Positions 45,296 to 56,215 of a stretch of 64,000 nucleotides of DNA are shown here, piece by piece. The first letter of the stretch is position 1, and every line of letters begins with the position of its first letter. Position numbers and translations under genes: made by a program. Source of the stretch: Dactylonectria macrodidyma (taxonomy: Eukaryota; Ascomycota; Sordariomycetes; Hypocreales; Nectriaceae); assembly GCA_020744425.1 (NCBI GenBank), contig JAGMUV010000026.1, positions 372,001-436,000 of the forward strand, written 5' to 3'. A model generated the notes under the pieces. That model was given only the letters and a program-made list of their open reading frames with translations, was not told the DNA's origin and did not search any database.

Positions 45296-47186
45296 ATGGA
45301 TTCCGATTCTAGGGGTAATATGAGCCCTGGATCTGATTTTGGAGTCCATTGCCCGTCTTGCAACCAAATAAAACCAGCAAGTGACTTCATTAGCAGGAGG
45401 AAATCTGCCAATCAAACTATAACCTGCCTGGAATGCCGGGACCAGCGCGATTCCGAGGTAACTGACATCATTGGTATAGTCTATATGCGTCCCTAACCTG
45501 ATCAAGCGTGCCAGGTCCAAAGGTGCGGTCCTGACGTTGAGGAACCTGGCCGTCCGTCCTTCCTCAGCTGAGAGATCTGCCCCGAAAAGAACCGACGGAG
45601 ATGCTGGCCTATCGCCTCCTAACGAGAGATCCGGAACCCAGCCTACATCGCCACTGAAGCCACGGCAACTTCATACGGCGAGGAGGTTATTTGAAGAGCC
45701 AATTAGCCAGCCGCACGTGGTGCTGGGGACGCCAATCCCACCAACCCAACAAAGCTTGTGCAACTTCCGGACTCTTGCTCCCTCACCGACCGTACAGCCA
45801 ACGACCGATCAAATCGCGTCAAATTCTGATCCATCTACTGTCCCAAGCAGCACAACTGATGCTGAGTACTCTTACTTGGCTTCTAGGTTCCAGAAGGGCG
45901 GGAAAGACTCACAAGATGATGCCTCCAAGGCTGAGGCGAAGGCAAGGCAGGTGGCTATACAGTGCGACCATCGTTCACGGCGCCGTGCGGGGGAGACTGT
46001 CTCCCTGACTCCCTCGATATCTCAACTGGGCGTCTCTGCAGTTCCTGATGAGCCTGGAGAAGGTATCCCTGGCGGTGATCGTCGTCGTTGTGCAGGCTAA
46101 CCACTGGATTAGCCGACGGTCATGGCGCACATCCAGAACATCGATGAGAAGAGCATGCTAGGGCTGCGTCAGCTATCGTGGATCGATGACCGTCTCCGAG
46201 AGGCGTTCCCGAATAAGAACGAAGAGTTCTTTGGCGGCCTGAACATCCTGTTGGTTGGTGACTTCTTTCAGCTTCCCCCTGTGCTGCAGAAGCCGCTTTA
46301 TTACGATAAAGAGGTTCAGGGAGTAGAGATCAAGGGCAGAAACGCATATAGGCGATTCGATAAATCGGTCTTCTTGAAAGTTGTCCAGCGGCAGCGTGGC
46401 GACGATCAGGAGGCATTCCGCCTAGCTCTCGGGGAATTGCGGCTGCTTCAACTATCTGTGGAGTCCTGGAAGCTCCTTTCCAGCCGCGTACAGGCAAAAC
46501 TAGACGATCAAGAGGTCGCAAGGTTTGTCAACGCCTTACGAGTATACGCCACTAAAGATAGGGTGAACGAATATAACCACTATCACCTCGACCGCCTCAG
46601 CCGGCCAGTCATCCAGGTCATGGCTAAGAACGTCGGCCCCGGCGCGGCTGCTGCGCCTGATGACAAGGCGGGCAACCTTGCGAAGCAGATCCCCATATGC
46701 ATTGGCTCCCGTCTGATGCTGACGTCCAACCTTTGGCAGCCAGTTGGCCTCTGCAACGGCGCTCGCGGCACAGTTTACGATATCGGCTGGGCACCTGGGG
46801 CCGACCCCATCCAAGACCCCCCCTGTGTTATCATGATGGAGTTTGACAAATACAGCGGACCGGTATTCCTGACTACTGCTGATGGCAGGAAGATTGTGCC
46901 GATTCTCCCAGTGGAGAGGGACTTCCTCATCGGAGCCACTCTCTACGCTCACACCCAGTTTCCCCTGATCGTATGCTACGCCATTACCGTGCACAAGTCA
47001 CAAAGCATCACCGAAGACATGATAGTTACAGATCTGTCCTGCCGGGACTTTTAGACTGGTTTAAGCCACGTGGCTGGCTCTCGCGTGAAAACGCTCGAGG
47101 GTCTGATGTTGGATGCACTATTTGATCGTAATCACCTAGTCTACGGGTCTCCCCCGGATGGTATGAAGATGAAGATGAGGGATTAG
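45296..47186 (+). pseudogene. Internally deleted Helitron Rep-helicase gene
   Basis: The start MDSDSRGNMSPG is followed by a CPSCNQIKP..TCLECRDQR zinc-finger-like motif, which I take as the N-terminal finger of fungal Helitron proteins (inference). A 57-bp intron may follow at 45458-45514, but the next frame is off by one. From 46122 the sequence is PIF1-type helicase from Walker B onward (NIDEKSMLG, LLVGDFFQLPPV, GSRLMLTSNLW, FPLIVCYAITVHKSQS), closely like the Helitron at the right edge of the window. The Rep (HUH) domain and Walker A are absent. A TAG at 47052-47054 stands where the relative has Gln (DFQAGIS), and the frame then runs on to 47186. Not functional. Confidence 0.82.
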
Positions 47187-47332
47187 GAGCTTAGGAAACG
47201 ATAGGTGCTCACACGGAATCCGTACATGTCACATAATACCAAGAATGGCCATGGCAGTGGATCAGTACGTGGATAATGCAGTAGTAGTAATAGCTTCCTG
47301 GCCCGCGGACATACAGCCTTCGGCTGAGGCTA

Positions 47333-47369
47333 CCCCATGCACCCCATCGCCGCTCCAATGTGCATGGGG
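47333..47369 (+). other. Hairpin downstream of the Helitron-type relic
   Basis: A perfect 10-bp stem, ccccatgcac at 47333-47342 and gtgcatgggg at 47360-47369, with a 17-nt loop, about 150 bp after the helicase stop. It is followed by tgacgtagt. Helitrons usually end in a hairpin close to the 3' terminus, so this may mark the right end of the relic. The palindrome cagccttcggctg at 47314-47326 has its counterpart near 44835. Confidence 0.55.
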
Positions 47370-47462
47370 TGACGTAGTATTTTAACGTCCCTAACGGTTG
47401 GTATTACGTAAGCCGTTAACTGGTCCGTTATCCAAATGGTTAACTGACTATTGGACACACTG

Positions 47463-48384
47463 ACGGTTATTGCCTACAGCTTCACTCATCTGTCGGTAAA
47501 GTTCTCGATTCTCCTTCAATGCAAGCGTATTTTCAGCTCGACGTCCGCTCAGCACCTTTTCACGGGCCTCATCGTCTGGCTTTCGATCTATGGACTCTTC
47601 TGTCTTCTTTCCTCAATCATCACATGTTGGCCCGTGGCAAAGTACTGGGATAACACCATCTCCGGCGGGTGTATCGACCGATCAAAGCTGCATTATGTGT
47701 TTGCGGGGTTCAACATCATCAACGACATTGCGCTGTTGGTTGCGCCTCTGCCATTCTTAACGAATCTGCACATTGCCCGGAGAGCCAAATTGGTCTTGAT
47801 CGGTGTTTTCGGGTGTGGTTGTTTGTACGTCACCACCCATATTGACGAAATTTTACATGCTCAACAAGTATCTCAACACAGCGCATGTATTGTCGCCATC
47901 ATCAGATTGCACTCGCTGTATGTATTCAATTCAGCTCCCCTCGATCAGCAACCCAGTAAGTCCCCTTCTTCCTCCCTCACGCCTCTTGGTTCATGACTAA
48001 AGACACCCAGTCAAGGGTATAGATATCGCCATCTGGTCTGGCCTCGAGATCAACGTCGCCATCATCTGCGCCTGCATCCCCGCCCTCAAGCCACTCTTCG
48101 TCAGAGCTTTCCCTCGACTCATCAGCTCGTTCGCCAACTCCTCCAAACGATCCAAGCACCATCTATCGACGCATGGCATTCTACCCTTGGATAGTGTCGA
48201 CAGACGAAATCCAGCGGTGACAGATAGTGAAGCTAACGATACGGCCATTCAAGTCCACCAGTCTTTTGAAATGAAGGTTATCTCTGCTAGTCGGGATGAT
48301 GGTAGTGACAAGAATCTTGTCCCAGGGCCAGAGTCGTCCACATGGGCAACGGAATGCTATTCCAGTCATGAGAATCAAGCATAA
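47463..48384 (+). pseudogene. Rhodopsin-domain (PTH11-like) membrane protein, 5'-truncated
   Basis: Remaining C-terminal portion of a fungal rhodopsin-domain integral membrane protein: YSFTHLSVKFSILLQ, then TM helices around LIVWLSIYGLFCLLSSI and FNIINDIALLVAPLPFL, CWPVAKYWD and GGCIDRS, and after the introns IVAIIRLHSLY and IAIWSGLEINVAIICACIPAL, with a long polar tail ending at 48384. Introns fit at 47825-47881 (57 bp, in frame) and 47956-48010 (55 bp, joins P to IKGIDIAIW). The first base of the surviving frame is the base right after the cagtgtgtcc element, and no 5' half was found beyond the element's other end, so the gene lost its N-terminal helices in a rearrangement there. Confidence 0.78.
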
Positions 48385-48586
48385 CTAGCCTCACCAACAT
48401 TAGGTCCTTGTCGCATATCGGGATATCGGATTTCAACGGCTATTGCGGAAGTGAAGCTTTTCCTTCATCATCATAGGTGTCCATCGCCACCTGCCTCGTC
48501 ACCAGCCTAGCTTTTCCTTCAATCAGGTCAATAGCTAGCTAAAGCCAAAGACCCCGAAGCATCCGGAGTGTCTCGGCTGTCCGAGG

Positions 48587-51304
48587 CAGACATCTCAGTA
48601 ATCAATATATATTTATTGTTATGGGCATATTTATTGTTATGCTTATCCATATCGATAACAATATGGACGGTGCTAATAAATATATATTGTTAAGTATTAA
48701 TAATATGACCCATTATTTTCCAGTGTCAATTTACCAGCGTGTTTCAGGTTAATTGCAGTCCAGCACGTGTTTTGCTGCTGCCTAGCAGGCCTCTCGGTCT
48801 TTGTGTCTCCTGGCAGCGGAAGCTGTTTGCTGCCTCGGTATCATCGTCACGTCGGTTAAGTACGCAGCTTGAAATACGCCAGCGACATATCTCTAACGAC
48901 GACAATGGACGTCAGCGTATCCTCACTGGCCCAATCCAGCGCCACATCCAGCTCTTCCTCCGTTCTACCCTCTGACAGCGCCTCACAATTTGCCAGCACA
49001 CTATCAGAACCCGAGGCATCTTCAACTGAGCATACGGTCAAGAGAAGGAAACTGAGAGCCATAGCAACATGGGATCACTTTCGAGAAGCTCAAGGCGACG
49101 AGCCACGCGCAATCAGCGGCAATTTACTCCACTACTGCAAGCGTTGTCGCAATCCATCTTGGTCAACCCACATATCTGGTAACGCCCGCTATCACCTCGA
49201 AAAGGCTCATCACATACTTGTTCGAGAGGATTCAAACTCTCAAAACAAGCGTCAGCTAGCCATCGAAAATGCTTTCGCAAGAACAACCGCCAAGCAGCTG
49301 CAGCAAGTCAGAGAGCATGAAAGGAACACACTGCGGAGTGTAATCAACGTCGACGCCTTTCGAGAGGCACAGATGCTACTGTCCGCACATAGGCATCTGC
49401 CGCTGAACTTTGTAACGTGGCCAGAATATCAGGCACTTCTAACCGCGGTAAATCCCGCCGTTCAAGAGTTCCTGACTGATTCTGGTAACACGGTTGCAGC
49501 AGACTTGGATAGGGCATTCGATGCGCATCAACAATCCGTTAAGAAATGGCTGGAACATTCCCGGAGCCTCGTACACATTGCTATGGATGTATGGTCTTCT
49601 CCTCAGCGCAAGGCATATGTGGCTGTTCACGCACAATGGGTTGACGAGGCCTACAAACCCCGCAAAGCATTGTTAGGGCTACCAAACCTCCGCCGCTCTC
49701 ACGCTGGCGCGGCAATGACTCCTCACTTGATGGAGATTATCCGAAAATACCACTTAGCACCCCGAATCGGGTACTTCACTGGGGACAATGACTCGAAAAA
49801 CGACACCTGTCTCCGCCAACTTGCTGTTGAGCTGTCACAAGAGTACGGGCTTACATTTGATCCCGTATCCTCTCGAACACGATGTGCCGGCCACATCATT
49901 AACTTATCCCTTCAAGCCTTTCTTTTTGCAACTAGCGAGGACGCTCTGCAGGCCGCAATTGAACAGGCGCAAGATGAGGCGAACGATATAACGGTTTCAG
50001 ACGCGTTGCACGACCGGATTCAGTCGAATACTTGCCAAAAGAGTCACGGAAGGCGCAACAAACGCAACGACACTGCTGGCTGGCGGAGTATCGGCCCAAT
50101 GGGTAAACTTCACAACATTGCGGTGTTCATCCGTAATTCCACGGTGCGCAACGATGCATGGGATGACATTGCAGGAAAGGCGCTTCGAATTGACAATGTC
50201 ACTCGTTGGAACTCATGGTTCAAATTACTGGATGCGGCTATAAGCCAAGAGGGTCCATTGTCGATATTCCTCAACCAATACCACGAGGAGCTGGAGGGTG
50301 ACATCCTCACGCACGATGATTGGCAAGTACTCAAAATGACCCACGAGTTCTTGCAGCCGTTTTACCAGGCGACCTTGGAGCAGCAAATGGAGTGGGCATC
50401 AATAGATCAGGTGCTAGAGAACATGGATATTCTCTTCCTGCAGTTCGAGAATGCCAAGGTAAGTCATGGAAGGGCAGTGCGATCTATTGCCGGACTTGTA
50501 GTAATTTTAGAGCAGGTCAAATACGCCCACAACGCGCGTATGGTTAATTCCGTTCACATGGGCTGGTGGGTTCTCTCGAAGTATTATGAAGAGAGTGACA
50601 AAAACCCCATATATGCCACGGCATTATTGCTCCATCCAGAAAAACGCCGGAGGTACCTTGACCGCCACTGGGCAGAGGAATGGCGACAGACCGCCATTGC
50701 TGGCGCACGACGGCATTGGGCGAAGTACAAGGACCGACCACTCTCGTCGGACTCCACGGCTCGGTTGAGTAACGAACGACGGGAAGTAACACCGTACGAG
50801 CGTATCAAGCAGTCAATGAGTGTCTTGGATGAACCTGACGACGAGGATGAATTCGAAAAATTCGTCAATTCTCCGCCAAGACATATGACGACAAACACGC
50901 CGCTTGAATGGTGGTGCCGAGAAGAACAGAGGATTGAGTATCCACGCTTACACCAAATGGCTATTGACATACTAAGTGTACCGGCGATGTCAGACGACCC
51001 AGAACGGGTATTCTCTTGTGCAAGGCGGACAATTTCCTGGGACAGGGCACGACTCTCGGCCGATACCATCGAGAAGCTGCAATGCCTGAGCAATTGGGTA
51101 AAGAATGACTTGATCCGCAAACTCTACGTTGCAATAGACGACGAGATAATGGGTGTCGCAGGCGACGACGACGACATCCCTGACCCTTCAGTACTATATT
51201 AATAATTATTGATAAGCTTAACAATAGATATCAATATTGGGCCATAATTATAAATACATAACAATATGTCAAAATTATGTATTTATTTATTATTGAGATG
51301 TCTG
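48587..51304 (+). mobile_element. hAT-D element, intact
   Basis: The ends cagacatctcagtaat and the inverse of cagacatctcaataat, then AT-rich subterminal sequence on both sides. Exact 8-bp duplication gtccgagg at 48579-48586 and 51305-51312. 2718 bp with a full-length single-exon transposase. Confidence 0.95.
48905..51202 (+). CDS. hAT-D transposase, intact
   Basis: 765 residues, no intron. Ser-rich N-terminus, BED-type finger at about residues 52-98 (YCKRCRNPSW..YHLEKAHH), then MDVWSSPQRKAYVAVHA, FTGDNDSKNDTC (catalytic Asp region), RTRCAGHIINLSLQAFL, MGKLHNIAVFIRNS, DNVTRWNSWFKLL and the dimerisation region (LEWWCREEQRIEYPRL, VPAMSDDPERVFSCAR). The ATG at 48905 (MDVSVSSLAQ) is the first in the frame. 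It is clearly of the same group as the decayed hAT-A at the left edge of the window, which shares the same motif wording but has an intron. Complete ends and frame suggest potential activity. Confidence 0.94.
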   Translation: MDVSVSSLAQSSATSSSSSVLPSDSASQFASTLSEPEASSTEHTVKRRKLRAIATWDHFREAQGDEPRAISGNLLHYCKRCRNPSWSTHISGNARYHLEKAHHILVREDSNSQNKRQLAIENAFARTTAKQLQQVREHERNTLRSVINVDAFREAQMLLSAHRHLPLNFVTWPEYQALLTAVNPAVQEFLTDSGNTVAADLDRAFDAHQQSVKKWLEHSRSLVHIAMDVWSSPQRKAYVAVHAQWVDEAYKPRKALLGLPNLRRSHAGAAMTPHLMEIIRKYHLAPRIGYFTGDNDSKNDTCLRQLAVELSQEYGLTFDPVSSRTRCAGHIINLSLQAFLFATSEDALQAAIEQAQDEANDITVSDALHDRIQSNTCQKSHGRRNKRNDTAGWRSIGPMGKLHNIAVFIRNSTVRNDAWDDIAGKALRIDNVTRWNSWFKLLDAAISQEGPLSIFLNQYHEELEGDILTHDDWQVLKMTHEFLQPFYQATLEQQMEWASIDQVLENMDILFLQFENAKVSHGRAVRSIAGLVVILEQVKYAHNARMVNSVHMGWWVLSKYYEESDKNPIYATALLLHPEKRRRYLDRHWAEEWRQTAIAGARRHWAKYKDRPLSSDSTARLSNERREVTPYERIKQSMSVLDEPDDEDEFEKFVNSPPRHMTTNTPLEWWCREEQRIEYPRLHQMAIDILSVPAMSDDPERVFSCARRTISWDRARLSADTIEKLQCLSNWVKNDLIRKLYVAIDDEIMGVAGDDDDIPDPSVLY

Positions 51305-51312
51305 GTCCGAGG

Positions 51313-51954
51313 TCATCCGAGGTCATGATCATTTTCTTCGTCTATAAGACTAACCCAAAGACCCTCCTTAGATATGAAGAAATATTAAGAGCTTTCCACA
51401 CATATGATCATTTCCACCTGCTAGACGCAACAGTCCGCTGTCGCATATCACCACCAGGGTCCACGGTGCAATGTGAAACGTTGCCCATACCTTGGGGTCG
51501 TGTATCCGGTTTCACACCCGGATTGTCGCATCAAGTACTCCAATCCTAACGACATGGGCATCCCTTTGCAGCAGCTAAGGCATACTGGCCGTACCGACCA
51601 ACTTCTGGAAAATTTTGGACTACTAGACGGCCCGAAATGAAGGGTACTTTGATTTGCACCTAAATTTCGTTATGATAGAAGTTGTCGCACCAGACAGCTA
51701 CGGCAAAAAGCGGAATGAACACTCCGCTAATGCGTAGTGCAATGATGGCCTATTTACGGACCAACAGGAGGTGCAGTTGCCCCTCACTAATCGGGTAATC
51801 GCTTAATGCGGTAATTTTGCAAGGGGGGGGCCAAATTTTGGGGGTGAAAATCCCAGAGCTTAAGACCTTTCGTACCGAAAGGCAAAGGGGGAAAGAATAG
51901 CTATTTTCTTGGGTTGCCCCGCTATCATTCGATCAAGTCTAAGAACCCCCAAGG
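51313..51954. other. Intergenic, no gene seen
   Basis: 642 bp between hAT-D and the 3' end of the minus-strand rhodopsin-domain gene. A poly-G run lies near 51823. No terminal repeat or coding frame was supported. Confidence 0.4.
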
Positions 51955-53422
51955 TCAAAGATCGCGCCACTGACCGTCACGGCCACGCTCCACATGCGGA
52001 CCGAGTCCCAGGTGCGCCTGGGGCACAGCCTCTACGTCGTCGAACTCAACCGTCACATCCGACGTCCTCACGATGCCGTCGTATGTCATGATTTCTTCCT
52101 CCGATTTGGTCGGCGAATGTGTCCGGATCGCCGCCCTCCTCTTGATCTCCTTTAAGGGGAACGGCCCACGTAGGCTGCTTCGCACCCCCGTACCACCACG
52201 CGTCCTGTTCGTTGCCATTGACCTCTCGTCTCTGCCTCGCGAGGGCGAGTAGTTGTTTTTCGAAGACCGGAGAGCCGAGAAGAAATTCGGGAACCACATG
52301 AGGAACATTGGCCGGAGAGCAGGAGCGGACGCAGTGATAATCGCCAAGTTTGTCTCGATAACGGCATAGGTAAATCGGATATCGTAAGTGTAGTCTGTTT
52401 TTTGGGGATCAGAGCTGAGAGCCTTGGCCTTCTCAACCATCCAGGCGAGACGAAGGATACCCAGTAGAGTGACACTATTAGAGGTTAGCAATAAGTCTGA
52501 GCTCCAGAGCTGCTGCGTAACTGACACTCCTCCAAGAGCAAATACGCCGATGATTGCGACTCGGACTCTGAGAGGCAGTTTCAGGCCGACAAATATCCAG
52601 AACGGCAAAATAAGCACCAGAACATCCGTCACGATTGTAAGACTCGCCGTCGAGATAAGAAAGGCATTCTGGTCGATGCACTTTCCCTTCCGCGATGCCC
52701 CGCCCGGCGCCACAGCCATCCAAAGATAGTTGATGGGCGTGCATTGGAAAACGCAGCAGATGAACAGGGCGACCATTTGGCAGAGATTGAAGACAAGCAG
52801 GCTGACAATAGCGACGCGGACCTTGCGCTTATGTCCACCAAGTCGCAAAAGGAACAAGAGCAGTGATGTTTTGACGAGGGCGAGGATTGGATTGTATATA
52901 ATCGTGGCGATGTAGTTCCAGCGTTGGGCGACAGCGAAGTCGACGTATCTAGGAATATCAACCATATGAACGCCAACGTAGGCGCTCCGCATCGCAAAGT
53001 AAAAACAGATCGTTTCCGCGACAGCCATAGCCTGTACAGAACAAACGTAAGTGTACTTGTTGTGCCTCGAGGCGAGAGGGGGAATACCATTGCTATCGTA
53101 ATGAGGAGGTCATCTGTTGGGCAAATCGCCATCCGTTAATCAGTCTTCAACGACGATGCCATCACATCGCAGACTTACCCCAGCCGCTCTGCCGAGTGGA
53201 AATCCGCCCATACATGCGAAGCACCCAAGTGAGGAAGGCTGCAGCGCAAAAGAAGAAGATTAAGAAGAAGCCTACATGCTGTAATCGCGAATAGGGGTAA
53301 TCATGGGTCTCCAGCGGCGCATTAGCGCTCGATGAATGGATCGTGGCAGCGATCGATACATCGATCTCAATAGCTCTCGCATGGACTTGCTTGGCGAGGA
53401 GGGATATCAGATCATTAGGCAT
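51955..53422 (-). CDS. Rhodopsin-domain (PTH11-like) integral membrane protein
   Basis: A 431-residue protein, four exons: 53179-53422, 53088-53113, 52526-53031 and 51955-52474. Introns of 65, 56 and 51 bp all have GT-AG ends; the tiny second exon gives the diagnostic WDDLLITIAM. About seven hydrophobic helices cover residues 50-325 (LIFFFCAAAFLTWVL, ICFYFAMRSAYVG, ALVKTSLLLFLLRL, VSLLVFNLCQMVALFICC, LTIVTDVLVLILPFWIFVGL, VRVAIIGVFALGG, NLAIITASAPALRPMF), with Cys-containing QCTPINYLW between. The polar, Arg/Ser-rich C-terminal tail is cytosolic. Members of this family are orphan plasma-membrane proteins; some PTH11-type ones sense surfaces or hosts, but ligand and role here are unknown. No defect seen. 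Confidence 0.88.
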
Positions 53423-54066
53423 TGTGCTGGATCTGAATCTGCCCCTGAGCTCATTCGAATTACCACAGAACTAGCCGGGAAGCCAGATACAGATTGCGTC
53501 TGAAGGAGATAATAAGAGTTGGAAAGAAGGAGAGCAGGGGAGCCAAAAAAAAATGAAACGGCGCAGCTTGAGAAGAGGGTGGGCGCAAGAATTAATGTTA
53601 AGCCACTCTTGTCTCAAGCGTCTCAGCATCAATGGATGACACGGCGCTATGGGCGAGGACGGAAAGCATCGCTACCCGTGCGCCTGGTTAAAGTACAGTA
53701 GGCAGGTTCACGTATCCCCTCAATTGTCATAAGACTCTCAAATGTACCTCGCCCCACATTACCCCCTGTCACATGACAGGTACGTGAGGGGAACCCCAAA
53801 GATGCATCATTGTGATGGGCTGGCCCCAGAAGGGCTAAGCGATAGCTAGCGCAACGGCCACCAACGTCTTGCGATGTTACCCGTTGACCGCCACGGCAAA
53901 AGGATACGTATTGATTGATCGTCATTACGATCAACCAATTAGCTATACATGTCACGAGCTCTTATTGTGTGAGGCATCTGATTGGGTGTGTGTATGTTCT
54001 TGATTGCCTCCGATCCCCGCTCTGAGTCCCTGTACATCCTTTATGCAGAAGTAGCTAGAAGGATAT
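53423..54066. other. Intergenic, promoter side of the rhodopsin-domain gene
   Basis: 644 bp without a recognisable gene. Contains the upstream region of the minus-strand rhodopsin-domain gene and the left flank of piggyBac copy 2. Confidence 0.4.
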
Positions 54067-56215
54067 TGCTATCCCTTTGAGTGTGGTAAGACTACACCTG
54101 ACCGTGCCGCCCCACACCCCCCCCTGCCGCGCCGCGGTACAAGGGAGTGACCTAGAGCGCGTTCAGAAACAACACCAGCCAATTCCTCATACAACGCGTT
54201 CTCTATATCCCTATGGATTCCCAACTGCCCCCTAGCCAAGCGGTCAACGTGTATGACGACGACAGCTTCATCCGCGTTGACTATCACAGCCGCCGTGAAC
54301 GCCCTGAGGATAATACGTGCCGGCCGATTGAAAATCCGGACCCGGAACGCGGCTACAACTTTGAGCCGATAGACCTTCCAAGCCAGGCTCCCGTGATAGC
54401 AGCTTTGCCCCAGCAGCCGCTGTTGCTTTTCCAGGCCTTTATACCTATTTCCCTAGTTGAAAGCTGGGTCGGCTATACGAATAGCTGGGTCAGTTACCTC
54501 TTGCAGCAGCATGAAGCCGGCCGCCGCAGATTGAAGCCGCGGTCTCGGCTGTTACAATAGAAGCCGACCTCTATTACCGAAATCTACATATGGATTGCAA
54601 TCATAATTTATATGCAATTAAATATAATACCAAAGATCAAGGACTATTGGAAGGTTTTCAAACCTGGGAAATTCACCTCATATCACCCAGTAACCGACTA
54701 CATGTCTTATGACCGATTTCAGCTACTATCACGACATCTTCGTCTCTGGGACTTTACAACGATCGATAAGGAGCCCGCCTTAAGCTTCTACGGCCGTACC
54801 TACAGCCGGGTCAATGCCTGGTCTGACCACATACAGCATATGTCTACCGTTTTCTTCTCCCCGGGCACCTGTATCGCTATAGATGAGTGCATAGTCCGCT
54901 ACCTCGGACGGTGCTATGATACAACAACTGTCCCTAATAAACCTACACCAACGGGCTTCAAAGTGTGGGTTGTGGCCTAATAGGGCTATTTCCTACGGTG
55001 GATTTGGCACAGGCCGGGCCGGAAGTTCGGGCCCGTAGGGGTCCGGCCGGCTCGACGGCTCCAAGGGTCACAGCTACGGCGGAGCCGGCAGCAGTTCCGT
55101 AAGAGAAGTACGATCTATCTGAACCCGACCCAAGCTGTGGTTGTTGCCCTAGTAAATCTGCTGCCGGATTCCACGCATCACGTCTTTCTCGATAACCTTT
55201 TCTCTTCACCCGGCCTCTTTCTTCGGCTCCGGCAGCTAGGTCACGGGGCTACGGGCACAGCCCGCCGTAACGCCGGCTTACACGAATCTCTCGTCAACCT
55301 CAAAGCTACAGATAACACAGCAAAAGGCAGCATTCCTTTTAACGAGGTTAGAGCCATCCCTACGAAGGATAATAAAGTCAGTTAAGAAGATACAATTATG
55401 CTATATTTCCTTACTAATTTGTCTTCTATTAGGTCAATCAGATCGTGTGGAAAGATAACGCCCTCGTTATGTTCCTAACAACCCGATTTACGGGTAGTGA
55501 AAGGACTAGCTGTAAGAGGAAGAAGCCGACAGGGGACCAAATTCAGTCACGGCCGATACAGCGTTTTTTCAGTAATGAGCCCGTCAAAGAGCTTTCTATC
55601 CCGTCTATTGCTGCTGCTTACAACCTCGAGATGAACGCAGTAGACCGCGGTGACCAACTGCGGTCGTATTGGGGCCCCAACCGCCGTGTGCGTAGGGGCC
55701 CTTGGAAATCCCTCGCTTGGGACTTTTTGCTAGAAATAGCCCTTGTGAATAGCTTCATTTTACAGAAGCAAGGGCAGCCACAGTGGCAGCCGATAACTAA
55801 CCCAGGGGACTGGCGGCAACGCATTGTTGATGACCTCATGGCTGCGTACGCACCAGCAAGTCAAGCCCGGAAAAGGTTTCGGGTTGGAGACGACTTTACG
55901 CCTGTCTCACAGCATAATTGGGTCCGAAGGAAGAATCCGTCAGCATGCCGGGCTTGTCAGAACGTACGGCAAGGCGAGCAGCGGCCGCGGCGGCCGTTGG
56001 AAGCAACAGCCGGCAACAGTAATAGCGGCAGACGGCAATCGCGTTGGCGTTGTGAGCAGTGTGATGTAGCTCTTTGTAACAAGGGAAATTGCTGGGACTT
56101 CTATCACCACATAAAATAGGTGGAGGCAGAGGTACCCTAAATTTGCAGCATTTTAGTTGGTCTAGATCCCTGCTGCTAGCGCAAGTGTAGTCTTACCACA
56201 CTCAAAGGGATAGCA
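54067..56215 (+). mobile_element. piggyBac-type element, copy 2, inactivated
   Basis: Perfect 31-bp inverted repeats at 54067-54097 and 56185-56215 (tgctatccctttgagtgtgg and so on). If the piggyBac-typical CCCT is taken as the end, the element is 54073-56209 and its flanks gctat/atagc are palindromic. No TTAA duplication at either boundary. It carries a transposase with three nonsense codons. Confidence 0.88.
54213..56119 (+). pseudogene. piggyBac transposase with three nonsense codons
   Basis: Homologue of the intact transposase at 24.4 kb: MDSQLPPSQAVNVYDDDSF, IAIDECIVRYLGRC (first Asp), HHVFLDNLFSS (second), NAVDRGDQLRSYW (third) and the C-terminal CEQCDVALCNKGNCW finger. A 56-bp intron at 55377-55432 (GTCAGT..TTAG) matches that of copy 1. 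The frame never slips, but stops occur at 54558-54560 (TAG), 54978-54980 (TAA) and 54981-54983 (TAG). The adjacent pair replaces the two Gln of VVAQQG in copy 1, i.e. two C-to-T changes in CAA and CAG, the RIP pattern. The region after it (55000-55110) is also poorly conserved. Confidence 0.9.

Larger units (their letters stand above)
44021..47462. mobile_element. Element with cagtgtgtcc ends carrying a Helitron-type relic
   Basis: The outer inverted repeats start cagtgtgtccaatagtcag at 44021 and end with the exact inverse at 47462 (19 bp, then ttaac similarity). Near both ends lies the repeated motif aacgtccctaacggttg (44094, 44798 and 47384; variant at 44064). Ends of this kind fit a hAT-like non-autonomous element. 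The flanking 8 bp differ (tcgtgtga against acggttat), so no target duplication supports it. The Helitron-type gene inside is probably a separate, nested insertion occupying roughly 44830-47375 (inference). Confidence 0.6.

Noticed and set aside
44021..47462. Interpretation as a CACTA or Mutator-type element because of cagtg ends
   Set aside because: No 3-bp or 9-bp duplication, no matching transposase; the coding part is Helitron-like. Left as an undetermined, possibly hAT-like, element.
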